From Acrocarpospora corrugata (lineage in GTDB: Bacteria > Actinomycetota > Actinomycetes > Streptosporangiales > Streptosporangiaceae), in assembly GCF_009687845.1 (NCBI RefSeq), contig NZ_BLAD01000067.1, positions 35,439 through 99,438 on the forward strand: a DNA stretch of 64,000 nucleotides. Reading direction: 5' to 3'. The translations under genes and the position numbers were made by a program. The notes beneath the pieces were generated by a model that did not search any database, was not told the origin of the DNA, and saw nothing but the letters and a program-made list of their open reading frames with translations. Shown one piece after another: positions 21,388 through 29,266 of this stretch. The stretch's first letter is position 1. Each line of letters begins with the position of its first letter.

Positions 21388-22166
21388 TCGGACCCCCTTC
21401 GGGTGTCGTCGGGGGCGCTGATGTGGCCCAGAGCCTCTTCGACCACGTTCCTGATGACCGGAGGCAGAAGGTTGAGCAGGTCAGCGGAGAGCAGGACCGC
21501 TTCCTCGCCCTCCTCGGAGCGGATGCGCGGCGGATCCCAGTGGGGGATGCGAACCTGGTCGTACGTGGCGCGGCGCCGGTTGGCCAGGTAGCGGCGATCG
21601 AGCGCGTTCCGGTAGTGCGCCACCACTTCGTTGGCCCATTCCATTACCTCGTTCACGTCGGTACGCATCTGCCGTACAGCGGCCTCGTAGACGGAGAGGC
21701 GGAGGGCGAGCGCCTGACTGGCGGCGGACAGGGCGGCGGCGGTCGCCTGATGTTCCCGGCGGAGCCGTTCGTCGCGTCGTTCGGCGGCCACTTCAGTGAA
21801 GGCCACCGGGTAGTGCGGGTTCGCGTGAGCAGGCGGCGCCGGGAGCGGTGGCAGTCGGTCCAGCGTGCGGTGTCCTTCGATGACTTGGCTGGATGCCTGG
21901 AGGAGAGCGCCGCGCTCGCGCTCGGCCGCGCCGATGAACCGTCGCACGACTCGTGCGCGCCGCCGCCCGGCCCGGGCCGTGACACTGCGGATGAAGTTGG
22001 TGATCTGCTTTTCGTCCCAGCCGTAGGAGTCGTACTCGCCGCCGACTGGGACGTTGTCGTATGGAATTCCGCGTCGGCCGTCGCGACGCCCCATGCGCGC
22101 GGCCCAGAGAAGTTCGAGGTTCCGCCCCATAAACTTCGGAATACCGGAAGGTTGAGCCGTGCTCAC
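21384..22166 (-). CDS. Unknown basic helical protein (operon gene 1)
   Basis: 260 residues from GTG 22166 (MSTAQPSGIPKFMG). A GTG 6 nt earlier is possible, but GGGAG is spaced better for 22166. No signal peptide or membrane helix. The middle is strongly helical and charged (ARAGRRRARVVRRFIGAAERER, VAAERRDERLRREHQATAAAL), and the C-terminus ends acidic. It lacks recognisable catalytic motifs; an adaptor or nucleic-acid/protein-binding role is conceivable. It opens the four-gene leftward operon and so is probably the first cistron after the promoter within 22167-22300. Confidence 0.65.
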   Translation of the reverse strand: MSTAQPSGIPKFMGRNLELLWAARMGRRDGRRGIPYDNVPVGGEYDSYGWDEKQITNFIRSVTARAGRRRARVVRRFIGAAERERGALLQASSQVIEGHRTLDRLPPLPAPPAHANPHYPVAFTEVAAERRDERLRREHQATAAALSAASQALALRLSVYEAAVRQMRTDVNEVMEWANEVVAHYRNALDRRYLANRRRATYDQVRIPHWDPPRIRSEEGEEAVLLSADLLNLLPPVIRNVVEEALGHISAPDDTRRGSE

Positions 22167-22848
22167 TTTCACCGCTCCCGTGGGTCAATGTCCGCAGTTC
22201 GTGCCCCCACACGCTTCTGCAGGCACTAACGAGGGAGGTGAGGCAAATGTTCCGGGGCAATTCGGTAAGTTTTTGACCGTTCTGTGCGGATAATGACGCC
22301 GTGCATGATGTCGGGAGCAATTGGTCGAGACTATTGGATGGGTTTCTGGCCTTTTGTCCAGTCCATTCCCGTGATGGTGAGCAATCACGGCCTCGGAACC
22401 GGCGGATTTCCCGTGGTTGGAGCCCCTACTGTGTTCGTCTAGTTTGCTCTGGCCGAAAGGCTGGATTGATGGTTTTGCGATATTCCGCGATCCCCTTGGT
22501 AGCGGCGACGAGGCCTTGGTGAGCTACGAGTAGCAGGAGATCCGCGTGCCGTTGTCACGCCGGGGTCGGCTTCGCGAGGCCGAGCTGGAGCCCGGACGAG
22601 TACGAGACCTGGGCGTTGTGCCATTCACTGCGGCCGGTTCGACTTTGGCTGTGGCCTTGTGCCGGATCTGCCAGTGCTACCGACAGTGATGAGACGAGAG
22701 CGCTTCTTTGACGGTACCGCAGAGGTATTCGGGTACTGATCGCGTCTCCGCACGTAGCTGGCTTGCAGTCGTGTGACGCAGGTCACAGAACTGTAGTTCC
22801 CGGGAACTATAGTTCTGTAACTTTGCGTGATCCTGGCCCTCGGGTGGA
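22167..22848. other. Gene-poor spacer of ~680 bp
   Basis: No open frame here has convincing codon bias or a recognisable product. The right end holds an inverted repeat GTGAC-GCAG-GTCAC (22773-22786) abutting a 34-bp near-palindrome. Around 22440-22720 both strands look like decayed coding sequence, but nothing can be identified. The left 150 bp should contain the promoter for the leftward four-gene operon. Confidence 0.5.
22785..22818. terminator. 34-bp near-perfect palindrome, likely bidirectional terminator
   Basis: ACAGAACT...AGTTCTGT with the centre GTTCCCGGGAAC. Only one symmetric pair mismatches across 34 bp. It sits 30 bp beyond the stop of the leftward ATPase gene, which suits a terminator, although there is no T-tract. 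An operator or a protein-binding site is the alternative. Confidence 0.5.
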
Positions 22849-24330
22849 TCAATGGCCGTAGAGGCGATTGAGGTTGATTAGTTCGACGTCGGGGCGTTGG
22901 GTGGCGGTGGATTCCAGGTCGGGGGTGAAGCCGGTGGTGGAGAAGAGGGTGAGGATTGTTTCCTCGGTGTTGTGGCCTTCTCGGGTGAGGAGGGTGCGGA
23001 TGGTGTCCAGGCGGGTGAGGTCGGGGATGCCTCGGCGGGTGAGGGTGGCTTTGGCTTCGCCGATGATGGTGATTCGGTCGGCGTCTTTGGCGAGGACGTC
23101 TATTTCGTGTTTGGCGCGGCCGGTGTGGTCCTGGATGGTGGCGTAGCCGACCTGGCCGAAGCCGGTGGGGTGGTCGAGTTCGTCGGGGGCGAAGCGGTGG
23201 GTCCAGTCTCGGGCGAGTTCCTCGAAGTGGGGGCCGAGGATCGAGGAACGGAACGTGGGGGCGGCGGCGCGCCATACCTGTTCGGCGCGGCCTAGTTCCA
23301 GTTGGCCCAGGTGGGGGGCGGTGATCAGGCGGTCGAAGCGGATGACGGGGTCGGAGACGGTGATGGTGGGTCTGCGGCCGCGGAGGAGGTCTTGGGATCG
23401 GGTCAGGTAACCGGCTGATTCGAGGACCGAGAGGGGGTATCGGACGGCGTTGTCGTCTCGGCCCAGGGCTGAGCCGATCTTGGAGGGTGTGTTCGCGCCG
23501 TTCGCGACCGCGGTGAGGATGTCGTAGTAGATCGTGCGGTTGGTGATTCTGGGGTCTTCGCGGAGCAGGTAGTCGACCTCGGTGCGGGTGAAGACGCTTC
23601 GGTCTGGTTCGAGCAGGTTCTCGGCCAGCCAGCGGTCGAAGTCTTCGACGTTCGCGGGCGGGCCGGTCATCAGGGCGTGGTAGCCGGGGATGCCGCCGAC
23701 GCAGGCGTGCACTCGGAGCGCGGTCTCCGGGTTGTCGATGTTCCAGAGTTGGGCTGATTCGCGGTAGTCGAGGGCGTTGAGGCGCATGTCCATGATCGCG
23801 CGGCCGCGAAGGGGTTTGGTGCCGGAGAGGAGGGTCTGCATGACGCTGAGGGCGGAGCCGCAGAGGATCAGGCGGCCGCCTGGGCCGCGCTTGTTCTGGG
23901 AGTCGTCGTAGAGGTGCTGGATGAGTGACGGCAGTTGGGGTGCGTCGGCCATCGCGTAGGGGAACTCATCGATCACGACCAGGGCGGGTGCGCCTGGTGG
24001 GGCAGTGCGTGCCGCCGTGTCCAGGGCTGCGCGGAGCAGGACTTCCCACGATTCCGGTGCGCCGAGGAGGGAGGCGCTCAGGCCGGCGTGCTCGGCGATC
24101 GCGGCACCGAATCGAGACCGGGCGGCTCGGTCGCCCTCATCCTGGACTGAAGGGATGTAGAGGCCGCCCAGCGCTTCGCAGGCGGCCACGAGCAGCTGTG
24201 TTTTCCCTGTTCTCCTGCGGCCGGACACGAGGCCCAGGCGCAGCGGTCCGCTCATGTCGCCCTCGAACAGGAACCGGTCGAGCGTGTGCCACTGCCGCGC
24301 CCTGCCCACGATGCTGTCTGGCTTGTCCAT
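22849..24330 (-). CDS. ATPase with DUF234-type nuclease-like C-terminus
   Basis: 493 residues. DSIVGRARQWHTLDRFL opens the archaeal-type ATPase domain, with Walker A SGRRRTGKT and Walker B ALVVIDEFPYA. A winged-helix section follows (NGANTPSKIGSALGRDDNAVRYPLSVL is typical). The C-terminal DUF234-like domain has HEIDVLAK and IIGEAKA, matching the (E)-D-ExK pattern of PD-(D/E)xK nuclease folds. These proteins are widespread in archaea and actinobacteria, often mobile and suspected of nucleic-acid or defence roles; the function is not proven. It is monocistronic, preceded by a long palindrome and followed by another. Confidence 0.85.
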   Translation of the reverse strand: MDKPDSIVGRARQWHTLDRFLFEGDMSGPLRLGLVSGRRRTGKTQLLVAACEALGGLYIPSVQDEGDRAARSRFGAAIAEHAGLSASLLGAPESWEVLLRAALDTAARTAPPGAPALVVIDEFPYAMADAPQLPSLIQHLYDDSQNKRGPGGRLILCGSALSVMQTLLSGTKPLRGRAIMDMRLNALDYRESAQLWNIDNPETALRVHACVGGIPGYHALMTGPPANVEDFDRWLAENLLEPDRSVFTRTEVDYLLREDPRITNRTIYYDILTAVANGANTPSKIGSALGRDDNAVRYPLSVLESAGYLTRSQDLLRGRRPTITVSDPVIRFDRLITAPHLGQLELGRAEQVWRAAAPTFRSSILGPHFEELARDWTHRFAPDELDHPTGFGQVGYATIQDHTGRAKHEIDVLAKDADRITIIGEAKATLTRRGIPDLTRLDTIRTLLTREGHNTEETILTLFSTTGFTPDLESTATQRPDVELINLNRLYGH

Positions 24331-24351
24331 CAGATCGCCCTCCCGAATTCA

Positions 24352-24389
24352 GTAAATCAGTTTCACCTTAGAAGGTGAAATCCATTTAC
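24352..24389. promoter_or_regulatory. Nested palindrome upstream of the DUF234 ATPase gene
   Basis: TTTCACCTT-AG-AAGGTGAAA (24361-24380) is a perfect inverted repeat. An outer pair, GTAAAT (24352-24357) and ATTTAC (24384-24389), extends the symmetry to 38 bp. It lies 21 bp in front of the ATPase start, within an AT-rich patch otherwise rare in this DNA. It is therefore likely a promoter with an operator, perhaps bound by the ATPase's own winged helix. Confidence 0.6.
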
Positions 24390-24409
24390 CCTTCTGCCGG
24401 GAGGTGGGG

Positions 24410-25129
24410 TTAGTGCAGGTGGTGGGCGAAGAAGTTGGTGATTCGGTGCCAGGCGTCTGGGGCGGCGGTGGGGTCGGGGGAGATGCCAGCTACGCGGAGG
24501 AGGGGGCGGAGGAGGGTGGGGCCGGAGAGGTCCTCGTTGAGGAAGGCGTGGCCGGCGGTGGGGTATTCCTTGACGTCGTGGGGGACGTTTGCCTTGGTTA
24601 GGGCGGCTTCTAGTTTGGGGGCGGCGTTTTTGAGGGTGCGGTCGCGGGCGCCGTAGCTGGCGACGATGGGGCAGGAGTTGGCGAGGGTGGTGTCGAGGTC
24701 GCGGGGCAGGGGGCCGTAGTTGGCGGAGGCGGCGGCGAAGCCGGTGGTGGTGAGGAGGGCGAAGGCGCCGCCCATGCAGAAGCCGATTACGCCTACTTTG
24801 CCGGTGCAGTCGGGGGAGGCGGTCAGCCAGGTTCTGGCGGTTTCGATGTCGGCGAAGGGGCGGCCTTGGCGTTTGCGGAGGGCGCGCATGGTGGAGACGA
24901 GGCAGCGGCGGAGGCCGCCCGCGCTGAAGAGGTCGACGGCCAGGGTGAGGTAGCCGGCCTGGGCCATGCGGTCGGCGTGGCGGAGCATCATCGGTTCCAG
25001 GCCCATGATCTCGTGGATCATCACCAGGCCGGGCCAAGGGCCGTCGCCGGGAGGTGTGGCGAGATATCCGCGTAGGGGCTGGGATCCGCCGTGCTGGGCG
25101 GCTTGCTGGGTTAGGTCGATCTCGGTCAT
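24410..25129 (-). CDS. Dienelactone hydrolase family protein
   Basis: 239 residues from ATG 25127-25129 (MTEIDLTQQA), preceded by GGGAG at proper distance. The dienelactone hydrolase triad is visible: cysteine in GFCMGG, a downstream aspartate (YGARDRTL), and histidine in AGHAFLNE. The early IHEIMGLEP is also family-typical, with the glutamate that holds the Cys in check. The family hydrolyses dienelactones or related esters; the substrate here is unknown. It is a separate transcription unit. Confidence 0.9.
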   Translation of the reverse strand: MTEIDLTQQAAQHGGSQPLRGYLATPPGDGPWPGLVMIHEIMGLEPMMLRHADRMAQAGYLTLAVDLFSAGGLRRCLVSTMRALRKRQGRPFADIETARTWLTASPDCTGKVGVIGFCMGGAFALLTTTGFAAASANYGPLPRDLDTTLANSCPIVASYGARDRTLKNAAPKLEAALTKANVPHDVKEYPTAGHAFLNEDLSGPTLLRPLLRVAGISPDPTAAPDAWHRITNFFAHHLH

Positions 25130-25335
25130 CTGGGCTCCCGCGCTTGGCCCCCGTGCTTGAGCGTCTGACATTACGGGCGGCGGTGAGCGGGTGGTGGGAT
25201 TTCGTGCGGAAGGCCTGGCGGCCGGACAGGACCACCAGGCATTCGTGTTCCGCTGAGGGGTTCTCGGGCGGGATGGCATCCGAGGTGGAAGGCGCGAACT
25301 AGAGCGTTCTCACGCCCAGTCCCAAAGCGCGATGG

Positions 25336-25701
25336 TTAGTCGCGGTCGATTTTGAGTTTGATGACCTTGCCGGTCTTGATGGAGACGTAGACGTCGTACT
25401 CGTAGCGGCCCTTGTGGAGTTCGATTTTCCAGGTGCGGTGGCCGTGTTCGTATTCGCGTTCGACGTCGGTGACGCGGGCGCCGGGGATGGCCTTCTTGGC
25501 GATTTTGATGGCCTTGGCGCGGGTGATGTCGGCGGTGGTCGTGGTGGTGGCCGTGGGGGTGGTGGCCGTGGGGGTGGTGGCCGTGGGGGCGGTGGCCGTG
25601 GGCGCGGTGGCCGTGGTGGTGGCGGCGGAGGCTGCGGCGGTGCCGGTGAGGAGGAGGGCGGCGGTGGTCAGGGCGCCGGTGACGGCGGTTCGGATTCTCA
25701 T
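25336..25701 (-). CDS. Secreted PepSY-domain protein with Thr/Ala/Pro repeat linker
   Basis: 121 residues from ATG 25699-25701. MRIRTAVTGALTTAALLL to ASAA is a signal peptide. A linker of five-residue PTATA/PTATT repeats follows. The C-terminal ~60 residues are a PepSY domain: ITRAKAIKIAKKAIPGARVTDVE, then WKIELHKGRYEYDVYVSIKTGKVIKLKID. PepSY domains often modulate peptidases or appear as outputs of envelope two-component systems. It is 46 bp downstream of the histidine kinase gene on the same strand, so probably the third gene of that operon. Confidence 0.88.
   Translation of the reverse strand: MRIRTAVTGALTTAALLLTGTAAASAATTTATAPTATAPTATTPTATTPTATTTTTADITRAKAIKIAKKAIPGARVTDVEREYEHGHRTWKIELHKGRYEYDVYVSIKTGKVIKLKIDRD
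25546..25620. repeat. Five 15-bp tandem repeats in the PepSY gene linker
   Basis: The units at 25546, 25561, 25576, 25591 and 25606 are variants of GGTGGCCGTGGGGGT and encode the Thr/Ala/Pro linker. The copies are nearly identical, so copy number may vary between strains without a frame change. Confidence 0.85.
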
Positions 25702-25747
25702 GGCTTTACGGTGGCTTGGGGAGGGATATAGGCGCGCTTTGCCAGGG

Positions 25748-27010
25748 TTAAGGGGTGGCAAAGGTGAGCGTGACCGTGGTTCCGCCGTTGGGTGGGGTGG
25801 TGAGGGTCATGGTGCCGCCGGCGGATTGGGCGGTGCGGCGGGCGATGTCGAGGCCGAGGCCGGTGGAGTCGCCGCCGCTTCGGCCGCGTTCCAGTGCCTC
25901 GGTGCGCATGCCGGGGCCGGAGTCGGTGACGGCGAGTTCGGCGCCGGAGGGGGTGGGCGTCAGCCGTACCGACATGGGGACGCCTTCGGGGGTGTGGGCG
26001 AACACGTTCTCCAGGAGGGCGTCCACGGTGGCGGCCAGGTCGTCGGCGGAGGTGGCCACCGGGAGGGGGGTGTCGGGGAGGGTCAGGGTGAGGGGGCGGT
26101 TCTGTTCTTCGGCGAGTACGGACCAGAAGGTGACGCGGGCGGCGACGACGGTGGTCGCGTCGCAGGAGCCGCGTTCGCGGGTGCGGCGGCGGACGTCGAC
26201 GATCACGGAGGTGACGGCGCGGTCGAGGGCGTCGACGCGGCCGCCGAGGCGTTCGGCCTCTTCGGGGTCGGTGAGGGATTCGGCTTCGAGGCGGAGGCCG
26301 GTGAGGGGGGTACGGAGGCGGTGCGAGATGTCGGCGACCGATTCACGTTCCTCGTGCAGGAGGTCGTCGATGCGGGTGGCGAGGTGGTTGAGGGCCAGGG
26401 CGGCGGCGCGGATCTCCGGGGGGCCGGTGGGGGCGGCTCTGGCGGCCAGGTCGCCGCCGGCGAGGCGGTGCGAGACGTGGGCGAGGCCGGTCATCGGGCG
26501 GGTGAGCGCGACGGCGAGGCGGTCGGCGATGAGCATGCCGACGCCGATCAGGGTCAGGCCGAGCAGGAGCAGGCCGAGCCAGGCGGCCTGGACGCCCCGG
26601 CTCAGGTCGTCGGCGGTGAGCAGCACCCGGACGACGCTGGTGCCGGTTTCGCCCTGGACGGCGACGAGGATCTCCCGGCCGCCGCCGGGGGCTTCGGCGG
26701 ACAGGCTACGGCCGCGGGCGGCGAGTTCGACGGCGGGGGATCGGGCGGTTGAAGCGCCTACGACCGTTCCGTCGGGGAGGAAGACGGAGATCTGGTGGCC
26801 GTTCGCGGCTGATGAGCGGTTCGCGGTCAGGGCGAGGGCGGCGAGGTCGACGGTGCCGATCAGTGCGGCGACGGATTGGGCCTCGGTGGTGGCCTGGGCG
26901 ACGGCGCCGTTCTCGGCGGCGGAACGGACCAGCAGGGCCATCGGCACCAGCATCGCGATCAGGACGAGCGAGGTGGTGGCCGTGACCAGGAGGGCCAGCC
27001 TCCGTCTCAC
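25748..27010 (-). CDS. Sensor histidine kinase
   Basis: 420 residues. Two transmembrane helices (about 7-28 and 142-163) bracket a ~110-residue outside sensor. A HAMP linker follows (LTRPMTGLAHVSHRLAGGDL), then the dimerisation/phosphoacceptor segment DISHRLRTPLTGL with H230. The ATPase domain has the N-box VDALLENVFAHT, DSGPGM and GLGLDI. It phosphorylates the adjacent OmpR-type regulator, whose stop overlaps its start by 4 nt. The signal is unknown; the PepSY protein encoded downstream is a likely envelope target. Confidence 0.93.
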   Translation of the reverse strand: MRRRLALLVTATTSLVLIAMLVPMALLVRSAAENGAVAQATTEAQSVAALIGTVDLAALALTANRSSAANGHQISVFLPDGTVVGASTARSPAVELAARGRSLSAEAPGGGREILVAVQGETGTSVVRVLLTADDLSRGVQAAWLGLLLLGLTLIGVGMLIADRLAVALTRPMTGLAHVSHRLAGGDLAARAAPTGPPEIRAAALALNHLATRIDDLLHEERESVADISHRLRTPLTGLRLEAESLTDPEEAERLGGRVDALDRAVTSVIVDVRRRTRERGSCDATTVVAARVTFWSVLAEEQNRPLTLTLPDTPLPVATSADDLAATVDALLENVFAHTPEGVPMSVRLTPTPSGAELAVTDSGPGMRTEALERGRSGGDSTGLGLDIARRTAQSAGGTMTLTTPPNGGTTVTLTFATP

Positions 27011-27687
27011 GTGGGGTCGACCAGTTTGACGCCGACTCCTCGTACGGTGTGAAGGAAGCGCGGTTCCTGGGCGGTTTCGCCTAGTTTGCGGCGGAGCCAG
27101 GAGAGGTGGACGTCGACCGTTTTGTCGGTGCCGCCGTAGGGGACCTGCCAGACCTCGGTGAGGAGTTCGCGCTTGGTGACCACCCGGCCGGGGCGGGACG
27201 CCAGGTAGAGCAGCAGATCGAACTCGCGCGGAGTCAGCTCGATCGGAACGCCGTTGAGTATGGTCTCGCGCCCGCGGATGTCCATGTGCAGGCCGCCGAC
27301 CGTGACTGACGTGTCGGTGTCCTCCTGGCCGGTACGGCGGAGCACCGCCCTAATCCGGGCATCCAGATGGGTGGCCGTGAACGGTTTGACCACATAGTCG
27401 TCGGCGCCCGCGTCCAGCAGCCGGACGGTTTCCGGTTCGCTGTCCCGGGCGGTGGCCACGATGACGGGCATCCGGCTGACGGCGCGGAGCATGCGCAGCA
27501 GTTCGGTGCCGTCCAGGTCGGGCAGGCCGAGGTCGAGCACGACGAGATCGGGCCGGGTGTCGAGGGCCAGGCGCAGGCCGTCGAGCGCGGTGGCGGCCGA
27601 GGACACGGCGTGCCCACGATCCCGCAACCCTCGCACCAGGGCGGTACGGATGGTGACGTCATCCTCAACGAGCAGCACGTTTGCCAT
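27007..27687 (-). CDS. OmpR/PhoB-family response regulator
   Basis: 226 residues. The receiver domain has the acidic pair E8/D9-D10, phosphoacceptor D52 in VLDLGLPD, and the conserved Lys in VVKPF. The C-terminal winged-helix domain (ELTPREFDLLLYLASRPG, VDVHLSWLRRKLGE, TVRGVGVKL) is PhoB-like. It is the first gene of the regulator-kinase-PepSY operon. The spacer before it contains TTA-centred direct repeats that could be its own binding site. Confidence 0.94.
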   Translation of the reverse strand: MANVLLVEDDVTIRTALVRGLRDRGHAVSSAATALDGLRLALDTRPDLVVLDLGLPDLDGTELLRMLRAVSRMPVIVATARDSEPETVRLLDAGADDYVVKPFTATHLDARIRAVLRRTGQEDTDTSVTVGGLHMDIRGRETILNGVPIELTPREFDLLLYLASRPGRVVTKRELLTEVWQVPYGGTDKTVDVHLSWLRRKLGETAQEPRFLHTVRGVGVKLVDPT

Positions 27688-27727
27688 TTGCGGCCACGTT
27701 AGCCGGTTGTCGTTAAGCGCATAAGTC

Positions 27728-27757
27728 CGTTATCGCCGTCTTAACTCGGGCTTAGCG
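27728..27757. promoter_or_regulatory. 11-bp-spaced TTA direct repeats, candidate response-regulator box
   Basis: TTA at 27730, 27741 and 27752 recurs at exact 11-bp spacing, with further TTAs at 27713 and 27699. GTTAAG (27712-27717) and CTTAAC (27740-27745) also form an inverted pair. OmpR-type regulators bind direct repeats of about one helical turn. The site is in the divergent spacer of the regulator gene and a small secreted-protein gene. Confidence 0.4.
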
Positions 27758-27779
27758 TTGGATCAGGGAAGGTAATGGG

Positions 27780-28241
27780 GTGAATCGGCGTACATTGCTT
27801 GCGGTTGGTGGATGGGTGGCGGCCGTCGTGATGGCCATGGTCGCGGGCGTCGCGGTGACGAACTCCCTCAGTTCGGTCATCACCGGCCCAAGCGTGCGGC
27901 CACTCTCGGCGGAGGAAGTCCGCCAGGAACTGGACATCCCGATCACCGCCACCCCCAGCCCGAGCGCGATCCCGACGTCGACGCGGACAGCGTCGCCCCC
28001 CGTTCGCGCCCCCCGCGAGATCCGCGTCATCGCCACGAGCGGCGGCTCCGCCGTGGCCGCCTGCGTGGGCGGCGAGGCTTCCCTTCTCTCCTGGACCCCC
28101 GCCCAGGGCTACCACGTCGATGATGTCGACCCAGGCCCCCACAATCACGCCAAAGTGAAGTTCGAAGCCAACGACACCGAGGTCGAACTCGAAGTCCACT
28201 GCGAGGCCGGTCGCCCGGTCTCCCGCGAGAAGCACGACTGA
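27780..28241 (+). CDS. Small exported or membrane-anchored protein of unknown function
   Basis: 153 residues from GTG 27780. One N-terminal hydrophobic segment (LLAVGGWVAAVVMAMVAGVAV) is a signal anchor. A Pro/Ser/Thr linker (ITATPSPSAIPTSTRT) follows, then a compact ~75-residue domain with two cysteines (AACVGG, VHCEAG) that could form a disulfide. No named family is recognised. Being divergent from the two-component operon across possible regulator sites, it may belong to the same regulon. Confidence 0.72.
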   Translation: MNRRTLLAVGGWVAAVVMAMVAGVAVTNSLSSVITGPSVRPLSAEEVRQELDIPITATPSPSAIPTSTRTASPPVRAPREIRVIATSGGSAVAACVGGEASLLSWTPAQGYHVDDVDPGPHNHAKVKFEANDTEVELEVHCEAGRPVSREKHD

Positions 28242-28266
28242 GCCGCGGATGCCGATGGATGTCCGG

Positions 28267-29217
28267 TCAGTTCACCAGCACGATCTTTCCGCGGGCGTGG
28301 CGGGTTTCGCTTAGTTCGTGGGCGGACGCGGCCTCGGTGAGTGGGAACGCTGCCGCGACCGGGACCCGCAGTCGGCCCTCGTTGGCGAGTGTGACCGCGG
28401 TCGCGAGGCCGTGCACTGCCAGGCGGTCGGCGTGGGTTCCTACGGCTGTGCCGGTGTCGTCGGCCGGTGCTCCGTGTGACAGGCGGACGCCGTGGGCCGC
28501 CGCCGTGAGGTCGGCGATTGTCACCACGCGCGCGGTGTCGCCGGTGATGGCGATGAGGTCGGGCAGGGCGCCTCCGGCGCAGTCGAACACCGCGTGTACT
28601 CCGGACGGTGCCAGCGCGCGGATTCGTTCGATGAGCCCTGTCCCGTACGTCGTCGGCTCGGCGCCGAGAGAGCGCAGGAAGGCGTGGTTGTGTTCGCTCG
28701 CGGTGCCGATGACGGTTGCGCCGCGGGCGACCGCGAGTTGGACGGCGATGGTGCCCACGCCACCGGCCGCGCCCTGCACGAGGACGGTGTGCCCGGTGCC
28801 GACCGCGAGTCGGTCGAGGACCCGGGTGGCCGTCTCGACGCTGCCGGCGGCGCCGCCGGCTTCCTCCCAGCTCCATGCGGCCGGTTTGGGCGCCCAGGCG
28901 GTCAGGACCGCGAAGTCGGCGTTGGCGCCGCGTGTGGCCGAATTGGTCATGCCGAACACCTCGTCGCCGATGTTCACGCCCGTGACGCCGTCGCCGACTT
29001 CGTCCACCACGCCGGCGGCGTCGAATCCGGTCCGATACGGGAATGCCGCGGGCACCACGTCGCGCAGCGACCCGGAGCGGATGCGCATCTCTCCTGGCGA
29101 CACTCCGGAGGCCCTTACGGCGACGCGGATCTCGCCCGGTCCGGCGTGTGGTGCTGGTACATCGGCGACGTGCACGACGCCGGCCGGACCGTACTCGGTG
29201 AATTGGATTGCTCTCAT
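28267..29217 (-). CDS. Quinone oxidoreductase-like MDR enzyme (NADP-dependent)
   Basis: 316 residues from ATG 29215-29217 (MRAIQFTEYGPAG). It has the zinc-free medium-chain dehydrogenase signature: GFDAAGVVDEVG, then GAAGGVGTIAVQLA for NADPH binding, and GKIVLV at the C-terminus. Such enzymes reduce quinones or alpha,beta-unsaturated carbonyls. A TetR gene is divergent, 49 bp away, with an inverted repeat between them. TetR control is therefore likely, possibly relieved by the substrate. Confidence 0.9.
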   Translation of the reverse strand: MRAIQFTEYGPAGVVHVADVPAPHAGPGEIRVAVRASGVSPGEMRIRSGSLRDVVPAAFPYRTGFDAAGVVDEVGDGVTGVNIGDEVFGMTNSATRGANADFAVLTAWAPKPAAWSWEEAGGAAGSVETATRVLDRLAVGTGHTVLVQGAAGGVGTIAVQLAVARGATVIGTASEHNHAFLRSLGAEPTTYGTGLIERIRALAPSGVHAVFDCAGGALPDLIAITGDTARVVTIADLTAAAHGVRLSHGAPADDTGTAVGTHADRLAVHGLATAVTLANEGRLRVPVAAAFPLTEAASAHELSETRHARGKIVLVN

Positions 29218-29229
29218 TTCGGCGACCGT

Positions 29230-29249
29230 AACGGAGCACCCCGTCCGTT
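29230..29249. promoter_or_regulatory. AACGGA-N8-TCCGTT inverted repeat, candidate TetR operator
   Basis: A perfect 6-bp inverted repeat with 8-bp spacing (20 bp overall) lies in the 49-bp divergent spacer of the oxidoreductase and TetR genes. This is the size and place expected for a TetR operator acting on both promoters. Confidence 0.6.
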
Positions 29250-29266
29250 TGCCTAAAGTGAGAGCC

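Noticed and set aside
22301..22522. Possible 73-residue gene
   Set aside because: No ribosome site, atypical codon use and no recognisable motifs.
22167..22848. Insertion sequence remnant
   Set aside because: No transposase motif, terminal repeats or target duplication could be identified; only short unsupported frames exist.
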